From Rhabdonatronobacter sediminivivens (GTDB lineage: Bacteria > Pseudomonadota > Alphaproteobacteria > Rhodobacterales > Rhodobacteraceae): 34,267 nt of DNA. Location of the stretch: contig NZ_JACBXS010000035.1 in assembly GCF_013415485.1 (NCBI RefSeq), positions 1-34,267 of the forward strand, read 5' to 3'. Of the stretch, positions 1-8,160 are shown one piece after another. The position numbers were made by a program, and so were the translations under genes. The notes below the pieces were generated by a model. That model searched no databases, had not been told where the DNA came from, and saw only the letters and a program-made list of their open reading frames with translations. How positions within the stretch are numbered: position 1 is the first letter of the stretch; every line of letters begins with the position of its first letter.

Positions 1-1427
1 ACCTATCGGCAGTCGCAAAAATGACGGGGCTGCAGAGTCTCACCCTCAAAAACAACCGGATCACAGACCTCGCGCCGTTGGCGGGAATGACCTGGTTGCA
101 GAACCTCAACCTCGAAAACATACCGATCACCGACCTCGCGCCGCTGGCGGGATTGACAGGGTTGCAGAACCTCAACCTCGAAAACATACCGATCACAGAC
201 CTCACGCCGCTGGCAGGGTTGACAGGGTTGCGGAACCTTGACCTCAACAACACCCGGATCACCGACCACGCGCTGCTGGCAGGGATGACGGGGCTTCGGC
301 GCCTCACCCTTAAAAACACCCAGATCACCGACCTTTCGCCGATTGCTGGCCTGACGAAACTCGAAACATTGCAAATCGACCAGACGCGCGTCAGCGATCT
401 GCGCCCGGTCGCTGTAGCCATGGCTCAAACTCTTGGCATCGTACATCGACGCATTTTGACGTTCAGCGAAACCGCTGCGACAGAACAGGACGCCTATCTG
501 GCGGAATTGGCGCAGATCAAGGACGGCAAAGAACGCACCCGCGAGACGCTGGCCTATCTGCGCTCCCTGCCGCCCTGGCCCGAACCCTACACCCCCGCCG
601 CCACCCCCGACGGCAGCCCCCCGCAGCCGATTGGGGGCGAGAGTATTGACGCGCAGGCCCAAGCCCTCAGTGATCTGACGCCTCTGGCTGAGGAACTGAC
701 GCAAGACCCGGAAACGGGCCGCTTCTCGGTAAAGTGCAAGCCCGTAGAGAAACCCGACCTGCTTTCCGCGACGTTGGGTCAAGTCGCCGATGCCATTGAA
801 GATGTGCTGCATGACCCCCGCAACGGGCTTAATGAAACCTCGCTGGACATCCGCAAACTGACCCGCACACTGGAGCGCTACGCGAACGACCCGCAGCGCA
901 TCGAGATGGATTTCACGACCGTCCATCACAGCCTGACGCGCCAGATTGCGATAGAGGACCTGCCGCCCTCGGACGAAAACCTCGCCCTGCTTTCAGCATT
1001 GGAAGAGGGCGCGCAGGGAATCCGTGCGACAGATGCCGCCGTGGCCGTCAACCGGCGCATCCTGCAAGAACAGAAGCTGCGCGAGTTGCCCCCCGACGCC
1101 ATTGCCACAATCAGGGAGAGCGCCCCGATCTTGCAGGCAATCACCGAAGGCGACATGGCGGAGCAGAGCGCCGAGGACGTCGATTATCTGACCACAGTCT
1201 TGCCCTCCGCACCACCCCGCCTGCCCGGAGTCACACGCGACGATGCCATCGTGCCCGGGCGCGATGAAGCGGTGCGGCTATTCGGTCGCTCGTCACGAAT
1301 GCTGATCATGCTCAGAAGGTCCGGCACCATGATCCGGAAGCTGCATGACAGCACGCCCTTCCAGGCTGCGGAAATCATGCAGACATTGACCGAGATTGTT
1401 AGGGTTGGTCTGTCCTTCATCTCATAG
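1..1427 (+). CDS. Leucine-rich-repeat protein, 5' end outside window
   Basis: The reading frame is open from the first base through the first in-frame ATG (21), and the residues before that ATG continue the repeat pattern, so the true start lies upstream of the window. The visible N-terminal part holds about six 22-residue leucine-rich repeats of the internalin-like type (pattern LxxLxLxxxxITDLxPLAxLTx). From about residue 130 after the first visible ATG the repeats stop. A roughly 330-residue, charged, apparently helical C-terminal region follows that I do not recognise; it contains a Pro-rich linker near bases 575-630. LRRs usually mediate protein binding; the function of this protein is unknown. 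No signal peptide or enzyme motif is visible in the part present. It ends 89 bases before nadE and is probably unrelated to it. Confidence 0.8.
   Translation, partial: LSAVAKMTGLQSLTLKNNRITDLAPLAGMTWLQNLNLENIPITDLAPLAGLTGLQNLNLENIPITDLTPLAGLTGLRNLDLNNTRITDHALLAGMTGLRRLTLKNTQITDLSPIAGLTKLETLQIDQTRVSDLRPVAVAMAQTLGIVHRRILTFSETAATEQDAYLAELAQIKDGKERTRETLAYLRSLPPWPEPYTPAATPDGSPPQPIGGESIDAQAQALSDLTPLAEELTQDPETGRFSVKCKPVEKPDLLSATLGQVADAIEDVLHDPRNGLNETSLDIRKLTRTLERYANDPQRIEMDFTTVHHSLTRQIAIEDLPPSDENLALLSALEEGAQGIRATDAAVAVNRRILQEQKLRELPPDAIATIRESAPILQAITEGDMAEQSAEDVDYLTTVLPSAPPRLPGVTRDDAIVPGRDEAVRLFGRSSRMLIMLRRSGTMIRKLHDSTPFQAAEIMQTLTEIVRVGLSFIS
96..293 (+). repeat. Tandem 66-bp LRR-encoding units
   Basis: Units at 96-161 and 162-227 differ at only 4 of 66 positions by my reading. 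The next unit (228-293) is clearly related but more diverged. Each encodes one 22-residue LRR and keeps the frame. This looks like recent in-frame duplication or homogenisation inside the LRR gene. Confidence 0.8.
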
Positions 1428-1516
1428 ATTGTTGCAACCCGCACCCACCTCCGCCTTTCGCCTTCCCTCGGGCGGTCAACATGATATGTCACCCCAAACA
1501 ACCCCGAGAGCCGTGC

Positions 1517-3175
1517 ATGTCCGACCGCTTCCAGATGACCCTTGCGCAGTTGAACCCCACCCTTGGTGCGCTGGAGGACAACGCCGCCGCCGCGCGTCGC
1601 GCGTGGGCGGCCGCGCGGGAGGTGGGCTCGGACCTGCTGGCCCTGCCCGAGATGTTCCTGACCGGCTATCAGACCCAGGATCTGGTCCGCCGTCCGGCCT
1701 TTGCCGCCGATTGCCGCACGGTGCTGGAGCAGCTGGCCCGTGACTGCGCCGACGGCCCCGCCATCGGTATCGGCGCGCCGCTGCACGAAGAGGGCCGGGT
1801 TTATAACGGCTGGTTCATCCTGCAGGGCGGCGCCATCCGCACGGTGATCCGCAAGCACCACCTGCCCAATGACAATGTGTTCGACGAACACCGCCTTTAT
1901 ACCCCGTCGGACATCTGCGGCCCGGTGGCGCTTGGGCCGCTGCGCATCGGCGTGCCCATCTGCGAGGACGCCTGGTATGACGATGTCGCCGAGGCGCAGG
2001 CCGAATCCGGCGCCGAGCTGCTGCTGGTGCCCAATGGCTCGCCCTATTCGCGCGGGCGGCTGGAAACACGGATGCAGCATATGGTGGCCCGCGTGGTCGA
2101 AACCGGGCTGCCGCTGGTCTATCTGAACCTGCTGGGCGGGCAGGATGATCAGGTCTTTGACGGCGCCAGCTTCGTGCTGAACCCCGGCGGTGCGCTGGCG
2201 GTGCAGATGCCGGCCTTTGACGAGGCCATGACCCATGTGGCCTTCACCCGCACGCCCGAAGGCTGGCGCGCCGAGCCGGGCGCGCGCGCCCCGGTTCCCG
2301 ATGACTGGGAGCAGGATTACCGCGCCATGGTCATGGGCACCGGCGATTACCTGCGCAAATCCGGCTTCGGGCGCGTGGTGCTGGGGCTTTCGGGGGGGGT
2401 GGATTCGGCGCTGGTGGCGACCATCGCCGCCGATGCGCTGGGGCCTGAAAACGTGCATTGCGTCATGCTGCCCTCGGCCTACACCGCCGATCATTCGCTG
2501 GAGGACGCCGCCGATCTGGCCGCGCGGCTGGGCACGCGGCTGGATGAGGTGCCGATCGAAGGCCCCCGCGCCGCCATCGAGGCCGCGCTGGCGCCGCTCT
2601 TCGCTGGGCTGGAGCCGGACGTGACCGAGGAAAACATCCAGTCCCGGCTGCGTGGCACCCTTTTGATGGCTCTTGCCAACAAGACCGGCGCCATGCTGCT
2701 GACCACCGGCAACAAATCCGAAATCGCCGTGGGCTATTGCACCATCTATGGCGACATGAACGGCGGCTACAATCCGATCAAGGACCTCTACAAGACACGG
2801 GTGTTCGAAACCTGCCGCTGGCGCAATGCCAACCACCGCCCCTGGATGAAGGGACCGGCGGGCGCAGTGCTCCCGCCCCGGATCATCGACAAGCCCCCCT
2901 CGGCCGAACTGCGCCCCGACCAGCGCGACGAGGACAGCCTGCCGCCCTATCCGGTTCTGGACGCAATCCTGGAGGGGCTGGTGGATCAAGAGGTCTCTGT
3001 CGGTGAACTGGTGGCCCGCGGCTTCGACCGCGACACGATCAAGCGGATCGAGCATCTGATCGCCATTTCGGAATGGAAACGCTTCCAGTCCGCCCCGGGG
3101 ACGCGGCTGACCACACGTGCCTTCTGGCTGGACCGGCGCTATCCGATGGTCAACCGCTGGCGCGATCACAGCTGA
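1517..3175 (+). CDS. nadE: Glutamine-hydrolysing NAD+ synthase
   Basis: Catalyses the last step of NAD+ synthesis: ATP-dependent amidation of nicotinic acid adenine dinucleotide, with ammonia taken from glutamine. It is cytosolic and 552 residues long, usual for the two-domain form. The N-terminal nitrilase-type glutaminase domain carries the Glu-Lys-Cys triad: E45 in LPEMFLTGY, K113 in IRKHHLPN and C149 in VPICEDAW. The C-terminal synthetase domain has the pyrophosphatase loop SGGVDS at residues 292-297 and the TTGNKSE segment. I chose the ATG at 1517 (MSDRFQMT) over the one at 1481: the protein aligns with family N-termini only from there, and GAGAG at 1506-1510 can serve as ribosome binding site. 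Gene is followed by a hairpin-bearing repeat and converges on pheS. Confidence 0.95.
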   Translation: MSDRFQMTLAQLNPTLGALEDNAAAARRAWAAAREVGSDLLALPEMFLTGYQTQDLVRRPAFAADCRTVLEQLARDCADGPAIGIGAPLHEEGRVYNGWFILQGGAIRTVIRKHHLPNDNVFDEHRLYTPSDICGPVALGPLRIGVPICEDAWYDDVAEAQAESGAELLLVPNGSPYSRGRLETRMQHMVARVVETGLPLVYLNLLGGQDDQVFDGASFVLNPGGALAVQMPAFDEAMTHVAFTRTPEGWRAEPGARAPVPDDWEQDYRAMVMGTGDYLRKSGFGRVVLGLSGGVDSALVATIAADALGPENVHCVMLPSAYTADHSLEDAADLAARLGTRLDEVPIEGPRAAIEAALAPLFAGLEPDVTEENIQSRLRGTLLMALANKTGAMLLTTGNKSEIAVGYCTIYGDMNGGYNPIKDLYKTRVFETCRWRNANHRPWMKGPAGAVLPPRIIDKPPSAELRPDQRDEDSLPPYPVLDAILEGLVDQEVSVGELVARGFDRDTIKRIEHLIAISEWKRFQSAPGTRLTTRAFWLDRRYPMVNRWRDHS

Positions 3176-3221
3176 ACAGCCGGTCTGATCCAGCGGCGCG
3201 CGCGTGCCGCGCGCAGGTCTT

Positions 3222-3321
3222 CTGGCACTGCGTGCGGTTAAGGGGGCATTCTGCCCCCTCTGCGCGCGGGGCGCGCGCATTCACCCCCGGAGAGTATTTG
3301 CGGCAAGATGAAGCCGGGCAG
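3222..3321 (+). repeat. Interspersed two-hairpin repeat, copy A (terminator-like)
   Basis: Starts with CTGGCACTGCGTGCGG, then carries an 8-bp perfect hairpin (3241-3248 with 3252-3259, loop TTC) and a second 8-bp GC-only hairpin (3261-3268 with 3272-3279, loop GGG). It ends with GAGTATTTGCGGCAAGATGAA. A second copy with the same ends but different stem sequences lies at 12176-12263. It sits between convergent nadE and pheS, where it could act as a transcription terminator for nadE. No long T-run follows. Confidence 0.7.
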
Positions 3322-3409
3322 TGCGGTACTGGTGTGACGGGCGGCACGGGCTGTGCGCCCGCATTTGCGGGTGCCGCGTGATACAAAGCGCGAGCGGGGG
3401 GGTGCGCGC

Positions 3410-4510
3410 CTAGCGGCTGAGGCCGCCGGGCAGGTCCGGCAGGTCAAGCGCGGCAAAGCCGTAATGGCGCAGCCAGCGCAGGTCACTGTCGAAGAAGGCG
3501 CGCAGGTCGGGGATGCCGTATTTCAGCATGGCGATCCGGTCGATCCCCATGCCAAAGGCGAAGCCCTGCCATTGCTCCGGGTCGATCCCGCCTGCGCGCA
3601 GCACATGGGGGTGCACCATGCCCGAGCCGAGGATTTCCATCCAGCTGTCGCCTTCGCCGATCCTGAGCTGGCCATCGGCCCAGGAACAGCGGATATCGAC
3701 CTCGGCCGAGGGTTCGGTGAAGGGAAAGTGGCTGGCGCGGAAGCGCAGTTCGACCTCGTCCACCTCGAAGAACGCCCGGCAGAATTCCTCGAGCGTCCAT
3801 TTGAGCTGCGCCATGGTGATGGCCCGGTCAATCGCCAGGCCCTCGACCTGGTGGAACATGGGCGCATGGGTCTGATCCATGTCCATGCGATAAACGCGGC
3901 CCGGCGCGATCACCCGCAGGGGGGCGCCCTGGTCCTGCATGGCGCGGATCTGGACCGGGCTGGTATGGGTGCGCAGCACATGGGGCGGGCGGTTGTCGCC
4001 CGCGGCCCGGTGCATGAAGAAGGTGTCATGTTCCTGCCGCGCGGGGTGTTCTGGGGCGATGTTCAGCGCGTCGAAATTGTACCAGTCGGATTCGATCTGC
4101 GGGCCTTCGGCCACCGAGAAGCCCATATCGCCGAAGATCGCGGTCAGCTCGTCCATCACCTGGGACACCGGGTGGATGCTGCCGCGCGGGCGCGGGCGGC
4201 CAGGCAGGGTCACATCCAGCCATTCGGCCTGCAGCCGGGCATCCAGCGCGGCATCTTCCAGCGCCGCACGTCTGGCGCGCAGGGCGCTGTCGATTTCGGC
4301 TTTCAACCCGTTGAGAGCGGGCCCGGCGGTCTGGCGTTCCTCGGGCGTCATGCGGCCCAGTTCGCGCATCTTCAGGCTGATTTCGCCCTTCTTGCCCAGC
4401 GCGGCAAGGCGCACGGCTTCCAGCGCATCGGCATCCGCGGCCCCTGCCACCTGATCCAGATACCGCGCCCTGAGTTCGCTGATGCCGTCCATGCCCATCG
4501 TCCCGTTCAT
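3410..4510 (-). CDS. pheS: Phenylalanine--tRNA ligase alpha subunit
   Basis: Catalytic subunit of the alpha2-beta2 phenylalanyl-tRNA synthetase, which charges tRNA-Phe in the cytosol. The 366-residue product has the N-terminal helical region expected for tRNA contact (about 1-100) and a class II catalytic core. Within the core are motif-2-like sequence [20 protein letters not shown] and the C-terminal motif 3 [18 protein letters not shown]. The start is uncertain: in-frame ATGs at 4510, 4498 and 4492 are all possible, and 4492 ([12 protein letters not shown]) resembles family N-termini best. No strong ribosome binding site decides it. The beta subunit gene pheT, usually next to or near pheS, is not in the window; the neighbour downstream is nadE on the other strand. 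Confidence 0.95.
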   Translation of the reverse strand: MNGTMGMDGISELRARYLDQVAGAADADALEAVRLAALGKKGEISLKMRELGRMTPEERQTAGPALNGLKAEIDSALRARRAALEDAALDARLQAEWLDVTLPGRPRPRGSIHPVSQVMDELTAIFGDMGFSVAEGPQIESDWYNFDALNIAPEHPARQEHDTFFMHRAAGDNRPPHVLRTHTSPVQIRAMQDQGAPLRVIAPGRVYRMDMDQTHAPMFHQVEGLAIDRAITMAQLKWTLEEFCRAFFEVDEVELRFRASHFPFTEPSAEVDIRCSWADGQLRIGEGDSWMEILGSGMVHPHVLRAGGIDPEQWQGFAFGMGIDRIAMLKYGIPDLRAFFDSDLRWLRHYGFAALDLPDLPGGLSR

Positions 4511-4603
4511 GCCGCTTGTGCCATTGACCTGCGCGCAATAGCGGCGGGACCGGGCGAATGCAAGTCACCGCCCGCCCGCGCAGCCACGCAAGGGGGGCTT
4601 TGC

Positions 4604-4632
4604 TTGACGCTATGGCGGGGCTCGCCTAGGGA
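4604..4632 (+). promoter_or_regulatory. Predicted sigma-70-type promoter of the DUF4170-waaA-lpxK operon
   Basis: TTGACG at 4604-4609 and TAGGGA at 4627-4632 are separated by 17 bases, about 60 bases upstream of the DUF4170 start. The -35 matches consensus at 5 of 6 positions and the -10 at 3 of 6. Confidence 0.55.
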
Positions 4633-4691
4633 AAAGCGGGCTGCGGGGCGTTCGACCCTGCGGATGTCAGTCACAGGAAGGACAGACCGTC

Positions 4692-4934
4692 ATGGCAAAA
4701 CTGCATCTGGTGTTCGGGGGAGAGTTGAAGACCCCCGGCGGAACCACCTTTGTCGATACCGACAAGATCGATATCGTGGGTATCTTTCCGGATTATGACT
4801 CGGCCCACAAGGCGTGGAAGACTGCGGCACAGCGCACGGTGGATGACGCGCACACGCGCTATTTCATCGCGCATCTGCACCGGCTGATCGATGAAAGCCG
4901 TGAGGCCAGCCGCACCGATGAGCTGCGCGACTGA
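4692..4934 (+). CDS. DUF4170 domain protein
   Basis: An 80-residue soluble protein starting MAKLHLVFGGEL and containing DKIDIVGIFPDY and a central RYFIAHLHRLID stretch, which I recognise as the alphaproteobacterial DUF4170 family. Its function is not established. The family commonly sits directly before waaA and lpxK, and here the stop is only 3 bases before the waaA-like ATG, so it is cotranscribed with lipid A genes. A good ribosome binding site (AGGAAGG, 4674-4680) precedes the ATG. The small size and operon position suggest a helper or regulatory role in Kdo-lipid A assembly, but this is inference. Confidence 0.85.
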   Translation: MAKLHLVFGGELKTPGGTTFVDTDKIDIVGIFPDYDSAHKAWKTAAQRTVDDAHTRYFIAHLHRLIDESREASRTDELRD

Positions 4935-4937
4935 CCC

Positions 4938-6125
4938 ATGCGCCCCGCCGCCCGGCAGCCCCTGTCCGCCAGCCGCGAGGCCGCGGGGAGGCCCGACGGA
5001 CGGGCCGTCGATGTCTGGATCATCGCCCAGGAGCCACATCTGGCGGTCAGCGCCCACGAGCTGGCCCTGCGCCTTGCGCGTGACCGCCCGGATATCCGTG
5101 CCGCGCTGAGTGTGCCGGGCTCCGGCCCACCCTTGCCCGGGCTGCCAGACGGGCTCTGTGACTGGCCGTTGCCTCCGGCGCCGCCCACGGCCATTGCCCG
5201 GGCGCTGGAGGAGCTGGCCCCCGCCGTGCTGGTCATACTGGGCGGCCCGGTTCTGGCCGAGGCCATAGACCCCGCCCGGGCGCGCGGCTGCGCGGTGATC
5301 CTGGCCGCCATGGGCGCCCCCGAGATCCCCAATCGCTGGCGTCTCTGGCCCGGGAAATCGCGCCGCCTGCTGCGCAAGATCGACCGGCTGATGATCACCG
5401 AGCGCAGGGATCTGGTCGCCTGGCGCACCCTGGGCGCCGAAGACGCGCGGCTCGAACATCTGGGTCCCATGAGCCCCGGCCACGGCGCCCTGCCCTGCAA
5501 CGAAGCCGAGCGCGAGGCATTGTCCTCGCAGCTGCGCCTGCGCCCGGTCTGGCTGGCCATCGGCGTCCCCGAGGGCGAGGAGGATCTGGTCCTGAAGGCC
5601 CATGGCGAGGCGCTGCGCCTCTCGCACCGGCTGCTGTTGCTGTTGCATCTGCAGGACCCCGCGCGCGGGGCGCAGCTGCGCCAGCGCGTCGGCGCGCATT
5701 TTTCGGTCGCGCTGCGCTCTGCCGATGATCCCGTGACCGAGGACACCCAGGTCCATATCGCCGATACCGAGGGCGAGCGCGGCCTGTGGTATCGTCTGGC
5801 CAATTCCTGCTTCATGGGGGGGTCGCTCTCGGAGCAGGGCAGCACCCTCGACCCGATGGAGCCCGCCGCCCTGGGGGCCGCGGTCCTGCATGGGCCGAAC
5901 CCTGGCGCCTTTGGTCACGCCTACGGGCTGTTGCGCCCGCAGGGCGCCACCCTGCCGGTGACAGCCCCCGATGACCTTGGCGGCGCGGTCAGCACCGCGC
6001 TGGACCCGCAACGCAGCGCGACCCTTGCGCAAGCGGCCTGGCAGGTGATCAGCGATTGTGCCGGTGCAACCGACCGGGTGACGGATGCAATCCTGACCCT
6101 GCTTGACCGCGCCGAGGCTTCCTGA
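4938..6125 (+). CDS. WaaA-like (Kdo transferase family) glycosyltransferase, divergent
   Basis: A 395-residue GT30-type protein in the position of waaA (kdtA), the enzyme that adds Kdo to lipid A precursor at the inner membrane. Family character shows best in the C-terminal half: EGEED after a beta strand, [42 protein letters not shown]. The N-terminal half is unusual. There is no obvious N-terminal membrane anchor. The stretch [13 protein letters not shown] stands where WaaA normally has the (A/S)xGE motif with the catalytic Glu, and the ELWPN motif after the first domain is replaced by [10 protein letters not shown]. It is slightly shorter than typical WaaA (about 420-430). The stop TGA overlaps the lpxK ATG by one base, so the two are translationally coupled. 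It could be a true but divergent Kdo transferase, or a paralogue of altered activity with the canonical WaaA elsewhere. No gene symbol is given for that reason. Confidence 0.75.
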   Translation: MRPAARQPLSASREAAGRPDGRAVDVWIIAQEPHLAVSAHELALRLARDRPDIRAALSVPGSGPPLPGLPDGLCDWPLPPAPPTAIARALEELAPAVLVILGGPVLAEAIDPARARGCAVILAAMGAPEIPNRWRLWPGKSRRLLRKIDRLMITERRDLVAWRTLGAEDARLEHLGPMSPGHGALPCNEAEREALSSQLRLRPVWLAIGVPEGEEDLVLKAHGEALRLSHRLLLLLHLQDPARGAQLRQRVGAHFSVALRSADDPVTEDTQVHIADTEGERGLWYRLANSCFMGGSLSEQGSTLDPMEPAALGAAVLHGPNPGAFGHAYGLLRPQGATLPVTAPDDLGGAVSTALDPQRSATLAQAAWQVISDCAGATDRVTDAILTLLDRAEAS

Positions 6126-7159
6126 TGCGCGCGCCGGCCTTCTGGGACACCCCCCCTGACCGCCCCGCACTGCGCGCGCGGCTGCTGGCGCCCCTGGGCT
6201 GGCTCTATGCCCGGGCCACGGCCAGACGGCTGCAGGCAGCGCCGGGCTACACCGCCCCCGTGCCGGTCATCTGCGTGGGCAATATCAACGTCGGCGGCAC
6301 TGGCAAGACCCCCACGGTCATCGCCCTGATCGATCAGCTGCGCGCCCTGGGGATCACCGGGGTTCATGTCGTCTCCCGCGGGCATGGCGGGCGGCTGGAG
6401 GGTCCGGTTCAGGTGGATCCCCGCCGTCACAGTGCCGCCGAGACCGGCGATGAGCCGCTTCTGATTGCCGCCTTCAGCCCCGTCTGGGTGGCGCGCGACC
6501 GCCGCCAGGGCGTCGAGGCGGCCGTTGCGGCCGGAGCCCGGGCCGTGGTCCTGGATGACGGCTTCCAGAACCCCGCCGTGGCGCATGATCTGGCCATCGT
6601 GGTGGTCGATGCCGCCCGGGGCTTCGGCAACGGACGGGTGCTGCCCGCCGGACCATTGCGCGAACCCGTGGACGTGGGCCTGGCCCGGGCGGACCTGCTG
6701 CTGTCGGTCGGAAATGACGCGGCACAACAGCGGTTTGCGCGGCACTGGGGGGCGGCTCTGCCGTGCCCGCATCTGACCGCGCGGCTGACACCGCTGCCCA
6801 CGGGCATGCCCTGGACGGGGCTGCGGGCACTGGCCTTTGCGGGCATCGGGCATCCGCAAAAATTCTTCGACACCCTGCGCGCCCAAGGGGTGGAGCTGCT
6901 GCGCGCCCAGGCGCTGTCGGACCACCAGACCCTCTCTCCGGCGCTGATGAAACGGCTGGAGCTTGAGGCAAAGGCCCTCGGCGCCCAGCTTGTCACCACC
7001 GAAAAGGATGCCGTGCGCCTGCCCGCCACCTTCCGCGGCAAGGTGCTGACCCTGCCCGTGCGGCTGGGTTTCGACGACCCCGATGCGCTGCGCAGCCACC
7101 TGCGCCCGCTTTTCGACGCCCCTGCCCCACAGCCCCCCCCCGCGGACAGCTCTGCCTGA
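6125..7159 (+). CDS. lpxK: Tetraacyldisaccharide 4'-kinase
   Basis: Phosphorylates the 4' position of the tetraacyl disaccharide 1-phosphate to give lipid IVA, the sixth step of the Raetz lipid A pathway, at the inner face of the inner membrane. The 344-residue length is normal for the family. The P-loop [11 protein letters not shown] is at residues 52-62 and the conserved DDGFQN at 144-149, followed by the PAGPLREP segment typical of LpxK. The hydrophobic N-terminal helix around [10 protein letters not shown] matches the membrane-associating helix of the family. Its ATG overlaps the stop of the preceding waaA-like gene (TGATG), so it is the last gene of the DUF4170-waaA-lpxK operon. It converges on the NlpC/P60 gene across a hairpin-rich gap. 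Confidence 0.95.
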   Translation: MRAPAFWDTPPDRPALRARLLAPLGWLYARATARRLQAAPGYTAPVPVICVGNINVGGTGKTPTVIALIDQLRALGITGVHVVSRGHGGRLEGPVQVDPRRHSAAETGDEPLLIAAFSPVWVARDRRQGVEAAVAAGARAVVLDDGFQNPAVAHDLAIVVVDAARGFGNGRVLPAGPLREPVDVGLARADLLLSVGNDAAQQRFARHWGAALPCPHLTARLTPLPTGMPWTGLRALAFAGIGHPQKFFDTLRAQGVELLRAQALSDHQTLSPALMKRLELEAKALGAQLVTTEKDAVRLPATFRGKVLTLPVRLGFDDPDALRSHLRPLFDAPAPQPPPADSSA

Positions 7160-7204
7160 ATCGCCGCCACGGGTCTGCGCCCCATGTGGTGCGTCCGCCC
7201 AAAA

Positions 7205-7269
7205 CTCCCGCAGCCGCGCGCCTGCGCGCGGCCCGGCCCAACGGGAGGGCTGCATCAACGATGCAGCCC
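7205..7269. terminator. Nested/tandem hairpins between lpxK and the NlpC/P60 gene
   Basis: Three paired elements lie in the 167-base convergent gap: 7213-7220 with 7225-7232 (8 bp, loop CCTG); CTCCCG 7205-7210 with CGGGAG 7242-7247 enclosing it; and a 10-bp perfect stem 7247-7256 with 7260-7269 (loop AAC). The position suggests a bidirectional terminator, although no clear T-run is present on either strand. Confidence 0.5.
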
Positions 7270-7326
7270 CGACGGGCGGGAGCCCTCCCCCCGCACGGGC
7301 ACCCACGGCCCCGGCCACGCGCGCCG

Positions 7327-8160
7327 CTACAGACGCCGCATCCATGGCACACCGATCCGGGCCACCGCATCGGCGATAGGCTCCTGCACAACCGCCATGT
7401 GATGGGCGTTGGCATGCAGCAGTTGCCCTGCATCCACGGCCAGCGCCACATGGCCCGGCCAGAAGAACAGATCGCCGCGCCGCACAGCCGCCCCTTGCGG
7501 CAGCGCGCAGCCCAGGTGCCGCTGCAGATCGCTGTCACCGGGGCACTCCATTCCACAGGCCAGCAGTGCCGCCTGCACCAGACCGGAACAGTCGATGCCG
7601 AAACCCGAATTCCCGCCCCAGTGATAGGGCGTGCCCAGAAAGCGCAGGGCAACGGCCACCGGGTCCGCCTCGGGGCGGTCCAGCGGGCGCAGATGCGCGG
7701 CGGGAACAAAGGCGCGCGCGCCCTCCAGGCGGGCGACCTCGGCCCAGCGGTCCCCATCGTGCAGCGCCACCACCCGGAACGCCGACCCGAAGGAGACCGG
7801 CACGATCGCTGCGCTGTTCTTCACCACAGGCTCGGGGCACAGATAGCTCTGGCGCGCGGCCACCACATGGGTCATGGCGCCCGGGTCCGGCGCCAGCACC
7901 GCGCCCGGCATCCAGCCCACATAACCATCCCGCCCGGCCCGGCCAAAGACCCGCGCGCCACGCTCCTCCAGCACCAGAAACCGCTCATGCAGCACCAGTT
8001 CGCGCTGGCGCCGCCCGCCGTCGGGCGCGTCAAACAGCGGTGCCACCGTGGCGCTGACGCGCATCATCCGCCCTTCGACAAACCGCTCGGCCTTCACCTG
8101 GCCCCGCAGGGACAGATGCGCCACGCGCCCGTTGGACGCCAGCAGGCGCGGGTCACTCAC
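7327..8160 (-). CDS. SH3-domain NlpC/P60 family peptidase (C40)
   Basis: A probable cell-wall peptide hydrolase that cleaves peptides with D-amino acids. The first 160 residues contain two bacterial SH3-like segments (about 31-95 and 100-160) used for wall or peptide binding. The NlpC/P60 domain follows, with catalytic Cys191 in GIDCSGLVQ, His237 in WPGHVALA and a third polar residue near LLHANAHH (249-254). No signal peptide or membrane segment is visible, so it probably acts in the cytosol, for example on recycled muropeptides. The start is GTG at 8160 and overlaps the stop of the M17 aminopeptidase gene by four bases (GTGA), so the two are translationally coupled. Together they could trim and degrade peptide fragments. 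The substrate is not known from sequence. Confidence 0.9.
   Translation of the reverse strand: MSDPRLLASNGRVAHLSLRGQVKAERFVEGRMMRVSATVAPLFDAPDGGRRQRELVLHERFLVLEERGARVFGRAGRDGYVGWMPGAVLAPDPGAMTHVVAARQSYLCPEPVVKNSAAIVPVSFGSAFRVVALHDGDRWAEVARLEGARAFVPAAHLRPLDRPEADPVAVALRFLGTPYHWGGNSGFGIDCSGLVQAALLACGMECPGDSDLQRHLGCALPQGAAVRRGDLFFWPGHVALAVDAGQLLHANAHHMAVVQEPIADAVARIGVPWMRRL

Noticed and set aside
96..293. Regular 66-bp repeats as a CRISPR array
   Set aside because: The units are contiguous without spacers and encode in-frame LRRs.
1184..3280. Long - strand open frame opposite nadE
   Set aside because: Antisense shadow of nadE with low-complexity composition and no recognisable motif.
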